This document shows positions 39,828-49,989 of a stretch of 64,000 bases of DNA, one piece after another. The stretch comes from Lysobacterales bacterium. GTDB taxonomy: Bacteria; Pseudomonadota; Gammaproteobacteria; Xanthomonadales; Rhodanobacteraceae. Numbering within the stretch: position 1 is the first letter of the stretch; every line of letters starts with the position of its first letter. The notes below the pieces were generated by a model, which saw only the letters and a program-made list of their open reading frames with translations, was not told the DNA's origin and made no database searches. The stretch is taken from positions 91,819 through 155,818 of the forward strand of contig JAJPID010000047.1 of assembly GCA_021324945.1 (NCBI GenBank). Direction: 5' to 3'. A program made the position numbers and the translations under genes.

Positions 39828-41354
39828 TCAGACGACGTCTTCCAGTGCGCGCGCCATGCCTTCCGGAGAGAGTTGACTGCGGCGGTAGCCGTACAGACCG
39901 TAGAGCACGAGACCGATCACCGCCCACGCCGCGAATACGATCTTCGCGACGATGCTCAGGTTGACGAACAGCAGGATGCAGCCGGCCACTGCCAGCGGGC
40001 ACACCACCCATACAAGCGGCGTGCGGAACGGCCGCGGGCGGTTCGGTTGCTGCTTGCGCAGCACCATCACGCCGATCGAGACCATCGCGAACGCCAGCAA
40101 TGTGCCGGCATTCGACGTATCGGCCAGTTTGCCGACAGGGAACAATGCCGCGCAGAACGACACCACGAAGCCGGTGACGTAGGTAATGACATGTGGGGTG
40201 AAAAAGCGCGGATGCACGCTGGAAAATTTCTCAGGCAGCAGGCCGTCGCGCGCCATCGTGAAGAAAATGCGAGTCTGGCCGAACATCATCATCAGGATCA
40301 CTGACGGCAGGGCCACGATCGCGGCCAGCGCGATCAGATTGCCGAGTTGTGGGAATCCCAGCAGGCGGATCACATGGGCCAGCGGCTCATGGCTGCACAC
40401 CAGCGCTTGCGAGCCGCCGCAGGCAGCGGTCATCGCCGGCGTGCCAGGATCCAGAGCCACGCCATTGGCGTCCAGCACGGGTTGCGCGCCGACCGAGCCT
40501 GCTGCCCCGTAACCCACCAGCAGATAGAAAATCGTGCAGATCGTCAACGCGCCGATCAAGCCGATCGGCACGTTGCGGTTGGGATTCTTGGTTTCCTCGG
40601 CAGCCGTGGACACCGCATCGAAACCGACGTATGCGAAGAAGATCGAAGCCGCCGCGCCCAGCACGCCGACGCCGCCCATCGGGCTCCCCCAGCCATTCGG
40701 AATGAATGGATGGAGATTCGCGTTTTTCACCGCCGGCAGCGCGATCACGATGAACAGCGTCAACGCGATGATCTTGATCGCCACCAGCACCGCGTTGACG
40801 CGCGCGCTCTTGGACGTGCCGATCACCAGCAGCCAGGTCACGGCCACGCCGATCAGGAATGCCAGCAGATTGAAACCGCCGCCAGAGAAATAGCCGTTCT
40901 GCAGCCAGGCCGGCAGAGAGATCGACCCTGGCGTCACCATCCCGAATATGCCGTTGTTGAGCAGGCCGTTGACATAACCGGACCAACCGACGCACACGGC
41001 GGTCGCGCCGATCGCGTATTCCAGCACCAGCGCCCAGCCGACGATCCAGGCGATCAATTCGCCCATCACGCCATAGGTGTAGGTGTAGGCGGACCCCGAA
41101 ACCGGCACCATCGCCGCCAGCTCCGCATACGCGAGCGCGGCCAGTCCGCATACTACCGCGGCGATCACGAACGAGAGCATCATCGCCGGGCCGGCCTTCT
41201 GCGCGGCTTCCGCAGTCAGCACGAAGATTCCCGTGCCGATCACCGCGCCGATGCCGAGCAGCGTCAACTGGATCGGCCCTAATTGCCGCTTCAGCGATTT
41301 CTTCTCGGCGGTGGCGAGGATCTGATCGAGTGGTTTGATGCGCCAGAAGATCAT
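39828..41354 (-). CDS. APC-family amino acid permease (paralogue of the downstream gene)
   Basis: LGPIQLTLLGIGAVIGTGIFVLTAEAAQKAGPA; FFAYVGFDAVSTAAEETKNPNRNVPIGLIGAL. Confidence 0.92.
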   Translation of the reverse strand: MIFWRIKPLDQILATAEKKSLKRQLGPIQLTLLGIGAVIGTGIFVLTAEAAQKAGPAMMLSFVIAAVVCGLAALAYAELAAMVPVSGSAYTYTYGVMGELIAWIVGWALVLEYAIGATAVCVGWSGYVNGLLNNGIFGMVTPGSISLPAWLQNGYFSGGGFNLLAFLIGVAVTWLLVIGTSKSARVNAVLVAIKIIALTLFIVIALPAVKNANLHPFIPNGWGSPMGGVGVLGAAASIFFAYVGFDAVSTAAEETKNPNRNVPIGLIGALTICTIFYLLVGYGAAGSVGAQPVLDANGVALDPGTPAMTAACGGSQALVCSHEPLAHVIRLLGFPQLGNLIALAAIVALPSVILMMMFGQTRIFFTMARDGLLPEKFSSVHPRFFTPHVITYVTGFVVSFCAALFPVGKLADTSNAGTLLAFAMVSIGVMVLRKQQPNRPRPFRTPLVWVVCPLAVAGCILLFVNLSIVAKIVFAAWAVIGLVLYGLYGYRRSQLSPEGMARALEDVV

Positions 41355-41463
41355 TGCATTCTCCCCGAAAGGTTTTGCGCGTTGGATGAATGTGCGGCGC
41401 ATCCGGCATCGCAGCGAGGCGAGCCTACGCGAGGGATGGCGGTTTGGGCAAGTGTGGCGAACG

Positions 41464-42027
41464 TCAGGCTCTACCGGAAAACTCTCCGGTAGTGGTATTC
41501 ACCCAAACCTTGTCGCCCGTGCCGATGTACTCCGGCACCTGGATTTCGATTCCGGTGTCAAGTTTCGCTGGCTTGGTGCGCTTGGTGGCGGATGCGCCTT
41601 TCAGTTCCGGCGCGGTGTCGACGACGGTGAGCGCCACGCTGGCCGGCACTTGCAAGGCCACCGGCGAATCGTCGATTAGCTGCACGTAGAAACCTTCGGT
41701 GCCTTCGACGATGTAGCCGGCGTTGTCGCCGACGGTTTCGGGATCGAGCGTGTACGGCGTGTAGTCCTCGGCGTCCATGAACACGAAGGCGTCGCCGTCC
41801 TTGTAGGAGAAATTCGCCGCGCGGCGGATCAGTTCGATTTCGCGCAGATCGTCGTCTGCGCGCAGGCTGAGATCAAGCTTGCGACCGCCGGGAATCGAAT
41901 ACAGGGTGAAACGGAAAGTGACATTGCCGCCGCGTGCGGTCGGCGCGCTGCGTTCGATGTCGCGCACCTGGTAGACCGTGCCGTCGTGTTCGACCACGTT
42001 GCCGCGTTTGACGTCGGAAGCTTTCAT
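41464..42027 (-). CDS. yeiP: Elongation factor P-like protein EfpL/YeiP
   Basis: [40 protein letters not shown]..., [43 protein letters not shown]; loop SAPTARGG is EfpL-like rather than EF-P-like. Confidence 0.9.
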   Translation of the reverse strand: MKASDVKRGNVVEHDGTVYQVRDIERSAPTARGGNVTFRFTLYSIPGGRKLDLSLRADDDLREIELIRRAANFSYKDGDAFVFMDAEDYTPYTLDPETVGDNAGYIVEGTEGFYVQLIDDSPVALQVPASVALTVVDTAPELKGASATKRTKPAKLDTGIEIQVPEYIGTGDKVWVNTTTGEFSGRA

Positions 42028-42791
42028 TTCGGCGCCAACCTCACCGCGCCATCCAGCCGGATCGTCTCGCCGTTGATGTAACGGTTGGTCAGAATGAACG
42101 CGACCAGTTCGGCGAATTCCTCCGGCTTGCCGAGGCGCGAAGGGAAGGGGATTGATGCGGAGAGAGATTGCTGCACTTCGGATGGCATGCCGTCCACCAT
42201 CGGCGTCCAGAAAATGCCAGGCGCGATGGTCGCCACGCGAATGCCGAAGCGCGCCAGTTCGCGCGCCATAGGCAGGGTCATGCCGACCACCCCGCCTTTC
42301 GATGCGGAATAGGCAGCTTGACCGATCTGGCCTTCATAAGCGGCGACGGAGGCGGTATTGACGATCACGCCGCGTTCGCCGTCTTCGCCCGCGTCGTTCT
42401 GCTGCATGAGCGCGGCGGCGGCCTTGGCGACGTTGAAACTGCCGATCAGGTTCACCATCACCGTGGTCTGGAACTGCGACAGCGGCATCGGTCCCTGCTT
42501 GCCGAGCACGCGCCCTGAACCCAGGATGCCGGCGCAGTTCACCAACACGTTCAAGCCGCCGAGCGCGTCGCGCGCGCCGGCGACATTCGCGCTCACGCCC
42601 TCTTCCGAAGTGACGTCCGTGCGGAAAAAGTGCGCGCCGTCGCCGAGCTCCCTTGCTGCGTCGCGGCCTTTCTCTTCGTTGACATCGAACAGCGCGACCT
42701 TGCCGCCGCGCGCCGCGAGATGCCGCGCGACCGCATTACCCAAGCCCGACGCGCCGCCGGTGATAATGGCCCTAGTCTGACCGAGTTGCAT
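42024..42791 (-). CDS. SDR-family NAD(P)-dependent oxidoreductase (type 2 3-hydroxyacyl-CoA dehydrogenase-like)
   Basis: [90 protein letters not shown]. Confidence 0.92.
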   Translation of the reverse strand: MQLGQTRAIITGGASGLGNAVARHLAARGGKVALFDVNEEKGRDAARELGDGAHFFRTDVTSEEGVSANVAGARDALGGLNVLVNCAGILGSGRVLGKQGPMPLSQFQTTVMVNLIGSFNVAKAAAALMQQNDAGEDGERGVIVNTASVAAYEGQIGQAAYSASKGGVVGMTLPMARELARFGIRVATIAPGIFWTPMVDGMPSEVQQSLSASIPFPSRLGKPEEFAELVAFILTNRYINGETIRLDGAVRLAPK

Positions 42792-42875
42792 GTGATTCTC
42801 CGCGACAAATTCGCGATCTTAATGTAAGAGCCGGCGTACAGGCGATCTTCGCAGCCTCGCGGCTTGATCGCTTTC

Positions 42876-43358
42876 CTAGAGATCGAGAATGAAGAACCGG
42901 TTGCAGCCGTGGTGGCCGGTATTACCCAGCGGGCCCGGCAGCGGCGTGAAGCCGAATTTTGCGTACAGCGCCTGCGCCTGATCCATGCCGGTGAGCGTTT
43001 CGATGTAGCAGCGATGGAATCCGAAGCCGCGCGCCGCGTCGAGGCAGCGTTGCATCAGCGCGCGGCCGGCGCCGCGGCCACGCAGTTCCGGCAGGAAATA
43101 CATCTTGCGCAATTCGCAGGTGCATTCATCGCCGCCGATCAGCGGCGCCACGCCACCGCCGCCCTGCACACGGCCGTCCATCTCGATCACGAAGTACGCG
43201 CTGCGCGGTTGCGAATAGCTCGCATGCATCGCAGCCACTTCCGCATCGTGGATGGCGAAGCCTTCACCGCCCGCACCGAATTCCGGCATCACGCTGCGGA
43301 TGATCTGCGCGACCGCGGCATCATCGCGCGGCTCGATCGAACGGATGAGGAAAGACAT
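42876..43358 (-). CDS. GNAT-family N-acetyltransferase
   Basis: FLIRSIEPRDDAAVAQIIRSVMPEFGAGG, CELRKMYFLPELRGRGAGRALMQRCLDAARGFGFHRCYIETLTGMDQAQALYAKFGF. Confidence 0.92.
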   Translation of the reverse strand: MSFLIRSIEPRDDAAVAQIIRSVMPEFGAGGEGFAIHDAEVAAMHASYSQPRSAYFVIEMDGRVQGGGGVAPLIGGDECTCELRKMYFLPELRGRGAGRALMQRCLDAARGFGFHRCYIETLTGMDQAQALYAKFGFTPLPGPLGNTGHHGCNRFFILDL

Positions 43359-43360
43359 GT

Positions 43361-43448
43361 TGCGGGTTACGGGTTATCGGTTATGGGTCACGGCCTCGCC
43401 ATCGTAACCAAAAACCCATAACCCAGGACATACAACTCGTAACCCGCA
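43361..43448. repeat. Nested inverted repeat of gggtta-type motifs in intergenic region
   Basis: TGCGGGTTACG (43361-43371)/CGTAACCCGCA (43438-43448) and GGTTATGGGT (43379-43388)/ACCCATAACC (43414-43423), both perfect. Confidence 0.85.
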
Positions 43449-43460
43449 CCCCGCAGTCAC

Positions 43461-45623
43461 TCAATGTCTCGTGGCATTCGCCGCCAGAAAATGGCGCATC
43501 GCATCTTCATCCAGCGGGTGGGCGAGCAAGTGCCCCTGCATGGAAGTGGCGTGGTGTCGCGCAAAGAACGCGCGCTGCGCTTCGGTTTCCACCCCTTCGG
43601 CGATCACGTCCAGTTGCAGGCTGTCGGCCAGCCGCACGATCGCTTCGCAAATCGCGCAATCGGCGGGCACATCGGGAATGCCCTGCACGAAGGCGTGGCT
43701 GATCTTCAGCCCGTCCAGCGGCAGGCGGCGCAGATAATTCAACGAGGAATAGCCTTCGCCAAAGTCGTCGATCAGCAGACGCACGCCCATGCGCTTGAGC
43801 GCCGCGAAGATCTCGTGCGCGTCGGGGGCATCCTCGATCAACGCGCGTTCGGTCAACTCCAGTTCCAGCGTTTCCGGCGGCAGCGCGTGTTCCTCGATCG
43901 CAGCGCGCACTGCCTGCAACAGTGTGCCGCTCAGCAGTTGGCGGAACGAAACATTCACGGCGATGTGATCGAGCGCGTGACCTGCATCGCGCCAGGCGCG
44001 CCATTGCCTGCACGCCTGCGCGACCACCCAGGCACCGATGCGCACGATTTCGCCCGAGTTCTCCGCGTGCGCGATGAATCGGGAAGGCATGATCTCGCCC
44101 AGATTGCGGTTGCGCCAGCGCAGCAGGGCTTCGGCGCCAGTGATGTGGCCGTCGGACAACGCGAACACCGGCTGATACGCCAGGCGCAGTTCGTGGTTGT
44201 CCAGCGCGCGCCGCAACTGCCGCTCGATGCGCGTGCGTTCGACCAGCGCAACGCTCAATTCCGGCGCGAACGGCTGCGACCTGTTGCGGCCGCGCCGCTT
44301 GGCCTCGGCCATTGCCGCATGCGCATGGTTCACCAATTGGCGTACATTGGTGCCTGCGCGCGGGTAACTGACGATGCCCACCGAAGCCGTGACGGTGAAT
44401 TCTTCCTGTTCGTGCACGAAAGGTTTGCGGAAGGCGGCGACGATGGACTCGGCCAGCGCCGCGACGTTTTCGTCGGAAGCTGCATCGCGCAAAAGCACCA
44501 CGAACTCGTCTCCGATGAAACGTCCGACCATGCTTCGCGTGCCGGCGGCGCAGCGACAGATTCTTTCGGCCGCTTCGATCAACAGGCGATCGCCCACTTC
44601 GTGCCCGGCGGTCGCATTGATCAGATGGAAACGGTCGAGGTCGATGTACAGCAGCGCAGGATGCGCGCCGCTGGAATCTGCATTCGCGAGCGCGCGCTCC
44701 AGCGCTTCCATCACGGTTTCGTGATTCGGCAGGCCAGTGACGCGGTCGCTGCGCACCATGCGTTGCAGTTTCTGCTCCGCCAGTTTGCGCGCGGTGATGT
44801 CCTGCACCGTCCCGGCCACGCCGTACACCTGATCGTGACGCAGTAGCGGCTGGCCGACGATGCGCACCCAGCGAACACGCTCGAGCGCGCCGGAAGTCGG
44901 CAGTTCCAGTTCGAATCCTTCGCCCATCGTGCGCGCCTTGTGCAGCGCGGCGCGCAGCAACTCCCGCTCCTCCTTGCCGTAGTGGTCGAGCGCCTGCGAT
45001 TCGGTGATCGGGCTGCCCGGTTTCATGTCGTGCAGCCGGTACACCTGCGAAGTCCAGTACAACGCGTTGCGCATGTCGTCGAGTTCCCAGCCGCCGATCT
45101 CGGCCAGCCGCTGCGTCATTTCGAATAAATCCGACTGCCGTTTCAGTTGAGTGATGTCGCTGAAGGTGGAAATCACCAGATGCGGGCGCGCCTCGCCTGC
45201 GCGGAGCAGCGGCACGGAGCTGGACGAAATCCAGCGGTACATGTGCAGATGCGGCAGATACAGACCGAACACCACGCCATCCACGCTGCGGCCGGTGGAA
45301 AGTGCGCGCATGCCGGGCAATTCGTCGAAGGCGAGATCGGCGCCGCGCTCGTCCACCAATCGCCAGCCCGATGCGAGCTCGCGCCGCAGCGCGCGCACTT
45401 CGGATTCCGACAGGGCGAGGATGCGGCACGCCGCCGGATTGGCGGAGACGATGAAGCCTTGCGCGTTCTGAATCAGGATTCCCTGATCGACCGCGTCGAA
45501 GATATGCCGGTAGGTGATCTCCGGTTCGCCTGCGGCGGAAGAACCCGCAGGCACGTCGAAATCCTCAACGTCGGCGGAACCGGCGACATCTCGAGGGTTC
45601 GATTGCTGCGACGCGTGCCGCAT
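43461..45623 (-). CDS. PAS-GGDEF-EAL cyclic-di-GMP signalling protein
   Basis: PAS-like N-terminus; GRFIGDEFVVLL (modified GGDEF); EALLRW, NVSFRQL, ELTER, DDFGEGYSSL, LKISHAFV, IAEGVETE (EAL catalytic residues appear present). Confidence 0.92.
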   Translation of the reverse strand: MRHASQQSNPRDVAGSADVEDFDVPAGSSAAGEPEITYRHIFDAVDQGILIQNAQGFIVSANPAACRILALSESEVRALRRELASGWRLVDERGADLAFDELPGMRALSTGRSVDGVVFGLYLPHLHMYRWISSSSVPLLRAGEARPHLVISTFSDITQLKRQSDLFEMTQRLAEIGGWELDDMRNALYWTSQVYRLHDMKPGSPITESQALDHYGKEERELLRAALHKARTMGEGFELELPTSGALERVRWVRIVGQPLLRHDQVYGVAGTVQDITARKLAEQKLQRMVRSDRVTGLPNHETVMEALERALANADSSGAHPALLYIDLDRFHLINATAGHEVGDRLLIEAAERICRCAAGTRSMVGRFIGDEFVVLLRDAASDENVAALAESIVAAFRKPFVHEQEEFTVTASVGIVSYPRAGTNVRQLVNHAHAAMAEAKRRGRNRSQPFAPELSVALVERTRIERQLRRALDNHELRLAYQPVFALSDGHITGAEALLRWRNRNLGEIMPSRFIAHAENSGEIVRIGAWVVAQACRQWRAWRDAGHALDHIAVNVSFRQLLSGTLLQAVRAAIEEHALPPETLELELTERALIEDAPDAHEIFAALKRMGVRLLIDDFGEGYSSLNYLRRLPLDGLKISHAFVQGIPDVPADCAICEAIVRLADSLQLDVIAEGVETEAQRAFFARHHATSMQGHLLAHPLDEDAMRHFLAANATRH

Positions 45624-45706
45624 GCTGGCCCCCTGTCGCGCCGAGTGCCTTGGCGCGGAGAACTAGCCTGCGCCGGGCCATGGAAAAAAGACGTTAAGCG
45701 TTGCGC

Positions 45707-46606
45707 TCAGCCATTGCTTGCCTGCACCACGCTGCTGGTGGTGCGATGACCCAGGTGCCCAGCCAACCACAGGCCTGTTTCGATCAATTGTGGCAAATCG
45801 ATGCCGGTCTCGATGCCCATGCCGTTCAACATCGACACCACGTCTTCGGTCGCGACATTGCCGGTGGCGCCCGGTGCAAACGGGCAGCCGCCTGCGCCCG
45901 ATACTGCGCTGTCCACCACCCTCACGCCTTCTTCCAGACATGCGAGGATGTTCGCCAGCGCCTGACCGTAGGTATTGTGAAAATGCACGGCCAGTGCGTC
46001 GATCGGCACTTCGGCGGCGACCGCAAGCAGCATCGCGCGTGCCTTGCCCGGCGTGCCGACGCCAATGGTGTCGCCCAACGAGATCTCGGCGCAGCCGAGT
46101 TCGTGCAGCTTCTTGGAAACACGTACTACATCGCTCAACGGCACTTCGCCTTGGTACGGGCAACCGAGCACGGTGGAGATGTAACCGCGCACGCGCACGC
46201 CATCGGCTTTCGCACGTTGCATCACCGGCACGAAGCGCTCGATCGACTCGTCTATCGAGGCGTTGGTGTTCTTGCGGCTGAAGGTTTCCGAAGCTGCGGT
46301 AAAAACCGCGATTTCCGTTGCGCCCACCGCGCGCGCGCGTTCGTAGCCCTGCTCGTTGGGCACCAGCACGGGATAACTCACACCTTCGCGCTTGCGGATG
46401 CCGGTGAACACTTCCTCCGCGTCCGCCAGTTGCGGTATCCATTTCGGGCTGACGAAGCTGGTGGCCTCGATGGTGCGCAGGCCACAATCGGAAAGCCGGT
46501 CGATCAGCTCGATCTTGACCGCGGTGGGGATGATGGCCTTCTCATTCTGCAGGCCGTCGCGCGGCCCGACTTCGACGATGCGGACGCTGGCTGGGAGGGC
46601 AGGCAT
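45707..46606 (-). CDS. mvaB: Hydroxymethylglutaryl-CoA lyase
   Basis: VRIVEVGPRDGLQNEKAIIPTAVKIELIDRLSDCGLRTIEATSFVSPKWIPQLAD, GCPFAPGATGNVATEDVV. Confidence 0.94.
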   Translation of the reverse strand: MPALPASVRIVEVGPRDGLQNEKAIIPTAVKIELIDRLSDCGLRTIEATSFVSPKWIPQLADAEEVFTGIRKREGVSYPVLVPNEQGYERARAVGATEIAVFTAASETFSRKNTNASIDESIERFVPVMQRAKADGVRVRGYISTVLGCPYQGEVPLSDVVRVSKKLHELGCAEISLGDTIGVGTPGKARAMLLAVAAEVPIDALAVHFHNTYGQALANILACLEEGVRVVDSAVSGAGGCPFAPGATGNVATEDVVSMLNGMGIETGIDLPQLIETGLWLAGHLGHRTTSSVVQASNG

Positions 46607-46671
46607 GGGTTCGATAAATAGCTGTTTGCGTACGCATCAAGTGCGCGAAAGCGTTCGCTCGCGGCGAACAG

Positions 46672-48732
46672 TCATTGGCCGGCCAAGAATTTCACCAACA
46701 CCGCGTCGGCTTCGACGAAATCGCCGGAGGCGGCGTTGACCGATTCGATTCTGCCAGCGCGCGGCGCGCGCAGGGTCAATTCCATTTTCATCGCCTCCAT
46801 CACCAGCAGTTCCTGATCCCTCTGCACCTCGTCACCGGCCTTGGCCTTGATCAGCACGATGCGGCCCGGCATGGGCGCGATGACTTGATTCCCGCCTTCG
46901 GTGCCGCTGCTTTCGAAAGCAAACGCGGGGGCGCGCGTGAAGACCTGGCGCGCGGCATCGTCCACGTGCACCTGAACCCGATGGTCGTCGATAGCGACGT
47001 ACGTGCGTCGGGCCTCATGGTCGAAGTGCGCGAACAGGCAACCGTTTTCGGTGCGGGCGTGCTGCACGCGGCACCGCAAGATTTTGCCTTCCCCCGCTTC
47101 TGGAGGAAGGTGGCCGGAGGCCGGATGGGGAATGGTTACACGCAAAGAGTAATCACTGGGGTGGCCGAACGCTTCGATTTCATACCGATGCGTGCCTTGC
47201 ATCAGCACCACGAGGCGCTTGCCGGGATGGCCGATCCGCCAGGCGTCGGCGATGTTCCAGGGCGAATGCGGGTCCGCGCTGGCGCGAGCGGTTTCGCGCA
47301 CGGTCCGCTCCTCATCCAGCAGGACGACAGTCGCCGCCGCGAAGAGCTCCGCGGGCGAGGGTGGTGCATCGCCGGCAAGAAATTCGTCGAGATGCCGATC
47401 GAGATAACCGGTATCAATGGTGGCATCGACAATGGCCGGATGCCGCACCAGGCGCTCGAGAAAAGCGATGTTGGACTTCGGACCGACCACTTCGCATTGC
47501 GCCAACGCCTCGCGTACGCGCGCCAGCGCACGCGGACGATCCTCGTCCCACACGATCAGCTTGGCGATCATCGGGTCGTAGAAGATCGAGACGCTGTCGC
47601 CCTGATCCACTCCGGCATCGATGCGCACGTGTCGTGACGATTGCGGGAATGCGAGTTTCTCGATCTTTCCGGAACCGGGCAGGAAGTTTTGTTCGGGGTC
47701 TTCCGCGTACAGCCGCACCTCGATCGCATGTCCATTCGCCCGGACTTGATCCTGAGTCAGCGGCAACGGTCCGCCTGCTGCGATACGCAATTGCCATTCG
47801 ACCAGATCCAGCCCGAGCGTTTCTTCGGTCACCGGATGCTCGACTTGCAGGCGCGTGTTCATTTCCATGAAATGGAAATCGCCGTTCGCGCCGACGATGA
47901 ATTCCACGGTGCCCGCGCCGACGTAGTCCACCGCTTTCGCCGCAGCGACTGCCGCGGCGCCCATCGCCGCGCGCCGCTGCGCATCAAGAAAAGGCGAGGG
48001 GGTTTCCTCCAGTATTTTCTGATAGCGGCGCTGTGCCGAGCATTCGCGCTCGTTCAAGTGGATCATGTTGCCATGGGTGTCGCCGAACACCTGGAACTCG
48101 ATGTGACGCGGATGCTCGATGTAGCGCTCCAAAATCATGCGCGCGTCACCGAAGGAACTGCTTGCCTCACGCTGTGCGGATGCCAGCGCATCAGCGAATT
48201 CCTTTTCCGAGCGCACGATGCGCATGCCTTTGCCACCGCCGCCGGCCGCAGCTTTGATCATCAGCGGAAAGCCGATCTTCTTTGCCTGCGCGAGCAGTGT
48301 TTTCTCGTTTTGATCTTCGCCGTGATAACCGGGCACCAGCGGCACACCGTGTTTCTCCATCAGCGCTTTCGCTTCGGCCTTGGAACCCATCGCCTCGATG
48401 CTTTCCGGCTTCGGCCCGATGAACACCACGCCCGCGTCGCGACAGGCCCGCGCGAAAGTGGCGTTCTCTGACAGAAAACCGTAGCCGGGATGGATGGCCT
48501 GCGCGCCGGCTCTCTTCGCGACTTCCAGAATCACATCGCCACGCAGATACGATTCCACTGGGCGCGAACCACCGATCGGATAGGCGACATCCGCCCTGCG
48601 CACGTGCCGCGCATTTGCATCGGCTTCCGAAAATACCGCCACGCTGCGGATGCCCAACTTGCGACAAGTGCGGATCACGCGGCAGGCGATCTCGCCGCGG
48701 TTGGCGATCAGGACCGTATCGAACATGCTCAA
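46672..48732 (-). CDS. Biotin-dependent acyl-CoA carboxylase alpha subunit (methylcrotonyl-CoA carboxylase-like)
   Basis: FDTVLIANRGEIACRVIRTCRKLGI, biotin carboxylase core, C-terminal VMEAMKMELTLRAPRAGRI biotinyl domain; context with leucine catabolism genes. Confidence 0.92.
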   Translation of the reverse strand: MSMFDTVLIANRGEIACRVIRTCRKLGIRSVAVFSEADANARHVRRADVAYPIGGSRPVESYLRGDVILEVAKRAGAQAIHPGYGFLSENATFARACRDAGVVFIGPKPESIEAMGSKAEAKALMEKHGVPLVPGYHGEDQNEKTLLAQAKKIGFPLMIKAAAGGGGKGMRIVRSEKEFADALASAQREASSSFGDARMILERYIEHPRHIEFQVFGDTHGNMIHLNERECSAQRRYQKILEETPSPFLDAQRRAAMGAAAVAAAKAVDYVGAGTVEFIVGANGDFHFMEMNTRLQVEHPVTEETLGLDLVEWQLRIAAGGPLPLTQDQVRANGHAIEVRLYAEDPEQNFLPGSGKIEKLAFPQSSRHVRIDAGVDQGDSVSIFYDPMIAKLIVWDEDRPRALARVREALAQCEVVGPKSNIAFLERLVRHPAIVDATIDTGYLDRHLDEFLAGDAPPSPAELFAAATVVLLDEERTVRETARASADPHSPWNIADAWRIGHPGKRLVVLMQGTHRYEIEAFGHPSDYSLRVTIPHPASGHLPPEAGEGKILRCRVQHARTENGCLFAHFDHEARRTYVAIDDHRVQVHVDDAARQVFTRAPAFAFESSGTEGGNQVIAPMPGRIVLIKAKAGDEVQRDQELLVMEAMKMELTLRAPRAGRIESVNAASGDFVEADAVLVKFLAGQ

Positions 48733-49562
48733 GGTTTCTCCGGTTCGCCTACAGCCCAGCGCGGCGCGCGCTTGTCGAGGAAAGCGCTGAGTCCGTGCTG
48801 GCCCTCATTCGACGCGCGCAAGCGGGCGATCAGCTCCGCGTTTTGCCGGCCGATATCCCCACTGGATTCGGGCGTGATGCCGGCCATGCGCAGTGCAAGC
48901 TGCTTGGCTTCGCGCTGTGCAGTCGGCCCCCCTTTGGAAAGAAAGTGCAGCATGCGATCGATTGCACCATCCAGTTCTTCGGGCGCTACGGCTTCATGCA
49001 GCAAACCGATCTCGACCGCGCGTTGTGCTTCAAAAATCTCCCCGCTGATGAACAACCGTCGCGCGTGGCGCACGCCGATGGCCGCGATCACGTAAGGAGA
49101 AATCACTGCGGGCACCAGCCCGAGCTTCACTTCACTCAAGGCGAACTTTGCGCCTTGCACGCCGATGGCGATGTCGCATGCTGCGATCAATCCCACGCCG
49201 CCGCCATAGGCCGTACCGTTAACGCGTGCGATGGTGGGCTTGGGGAAGAAATTCAATGTATGCAATAGTTTCGCCAGTGCTTGCGAATCGGCGAGATTTT
49301 CTTCTTTGCTTGCGGCAGCCATGCCGCGCATCCAGTTCAAATCCGCGCCGGCGGAAAAGCTCTTGCCCGCGCCGGTCACCAGCACGAATCGCACCGACGC
49401 GTCGTCCGCGACCCGATCCAGTGCGGCCTGCAATGCAGCGACCAGCGCGCCGTCGAACGCGTTGTGCAGCGCCGGCCGGTTCAGCGTGATTTCCGCCAGC
49501 GCGCCGCGGCGCGTCAGCAAGAGAGGGTTGGACATCGCGCAAGCCTGTGCTGAATCGTTCAA
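48729..49562 (-). CDS. Enoyl-CoA hydratase/isomerase family protein (methylglutaconyl-CoA hydratase-like)
   Basis: ITLNRPALHNAFDGALVAALQAAL, GAGKSFSAGADLNWMRGMA, TAYGGGVGLIAACDIAIGV. Confidence 0.9.
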   Translation of the reverse strand: MNDSAQACAMSNPLLLTRRGALAEITLNRPALHNAFDGALVAALQAALDRVADDASVRFVLVTGAGKSFSAGADLNWMRGMAAASKEENLADSQALAKLLHTLNFFPKPTIARVNGTAYGGGVGLIAACDIAIGVQGAKFALSEVKLGLVPAVISPYVIAAIGVRHARRLFISGEIFEAQRAVEIGLLHEAVAPEELDGAIDRMLHFLSKGGPTAQREAKQLALRMAGITPESSGDIGRQNAELIARLRASNEGQHGLSAFLDKRAPRWAVGEPEKP

Positions 49563-49603
49563 TCATAACCGCTGAACGAGCGCTCTCGGCCCGCATTGCG
49601 GAC

Positions 49604-49624
49604 ATAAATGAGAACCATTATTAT
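49604..49624. promoter_or_regulatory. Fur-box-like site upstream of the cupredoxin/FTR1 pair
   Basis: ATAAATGAGAACCATTATTAT resembles the 19-bp Fur consensus GATAATGATAATCATTATC. Confidence 0.65.
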
Positions 49625-49648
49625 TTACCGCAGAACCGGAGCCTCACC

Positions 49649-49981
49649 ATGATCCGCCGTCTTCTCATCGCGATCCTTGCGCTTTCTTTGTTGAGCGGTA
49701 TCGCGTTCGCCGCGGAGATGCCGCAGTACACGCTGACGATCAAGGATCACAAATTCCAGCCGACGCAATTGACCGTGCCCGCCGACACGCAATTCAAGGT
49801 GCGGGTAGACAACCAGGATTCCACACCATCGGAATTCGAGAGCAGCGATTTCAATCGCGAGAAGATCGTGCTGCCAGGCAGCCAGATCACGGTTTTCATC
49901 GGCCCGCTGGCAAAGGGCAAATACAAATTCTTCGACGATTTCCATCAGGACACCGGTCAGGGTGTGCTGATCGTGCAATGA
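49649..49981 (+). CDS. Periplasmic cupredoxin-domain protein associated with FTR1 iron transport
   Basis: Signal peptide MIRRLLIAILALSLLSGIAFAAE; PTQLTVPADTQFKVRVDNQDSTPSEFESSDFNREKIVLPGSQITVFIGPLAKGKYKFFDDFHQDTGQGVLIV. Confidence 0.88.
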   Translation: MIRRLLIAILALSLLSGIAFAAEMPQYTLTIKDHKFQPTQLTVPADTQFKVRVDNQDSTPSEFESSDFNREKIVLPGSQITVFIGPLAKGKYKFFDDFHQDTGQGVLIVQ

Positions 49982-49989
49982 GGTGAGCC

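Noticed and set aside
43507-45429. 640-aa minus-strand ORF in another frame of the GGDEF-EAL gene
   Set aside because: Arg-rich alternate frame; the PAS-GGDEF-EAL frame carries all motifs.
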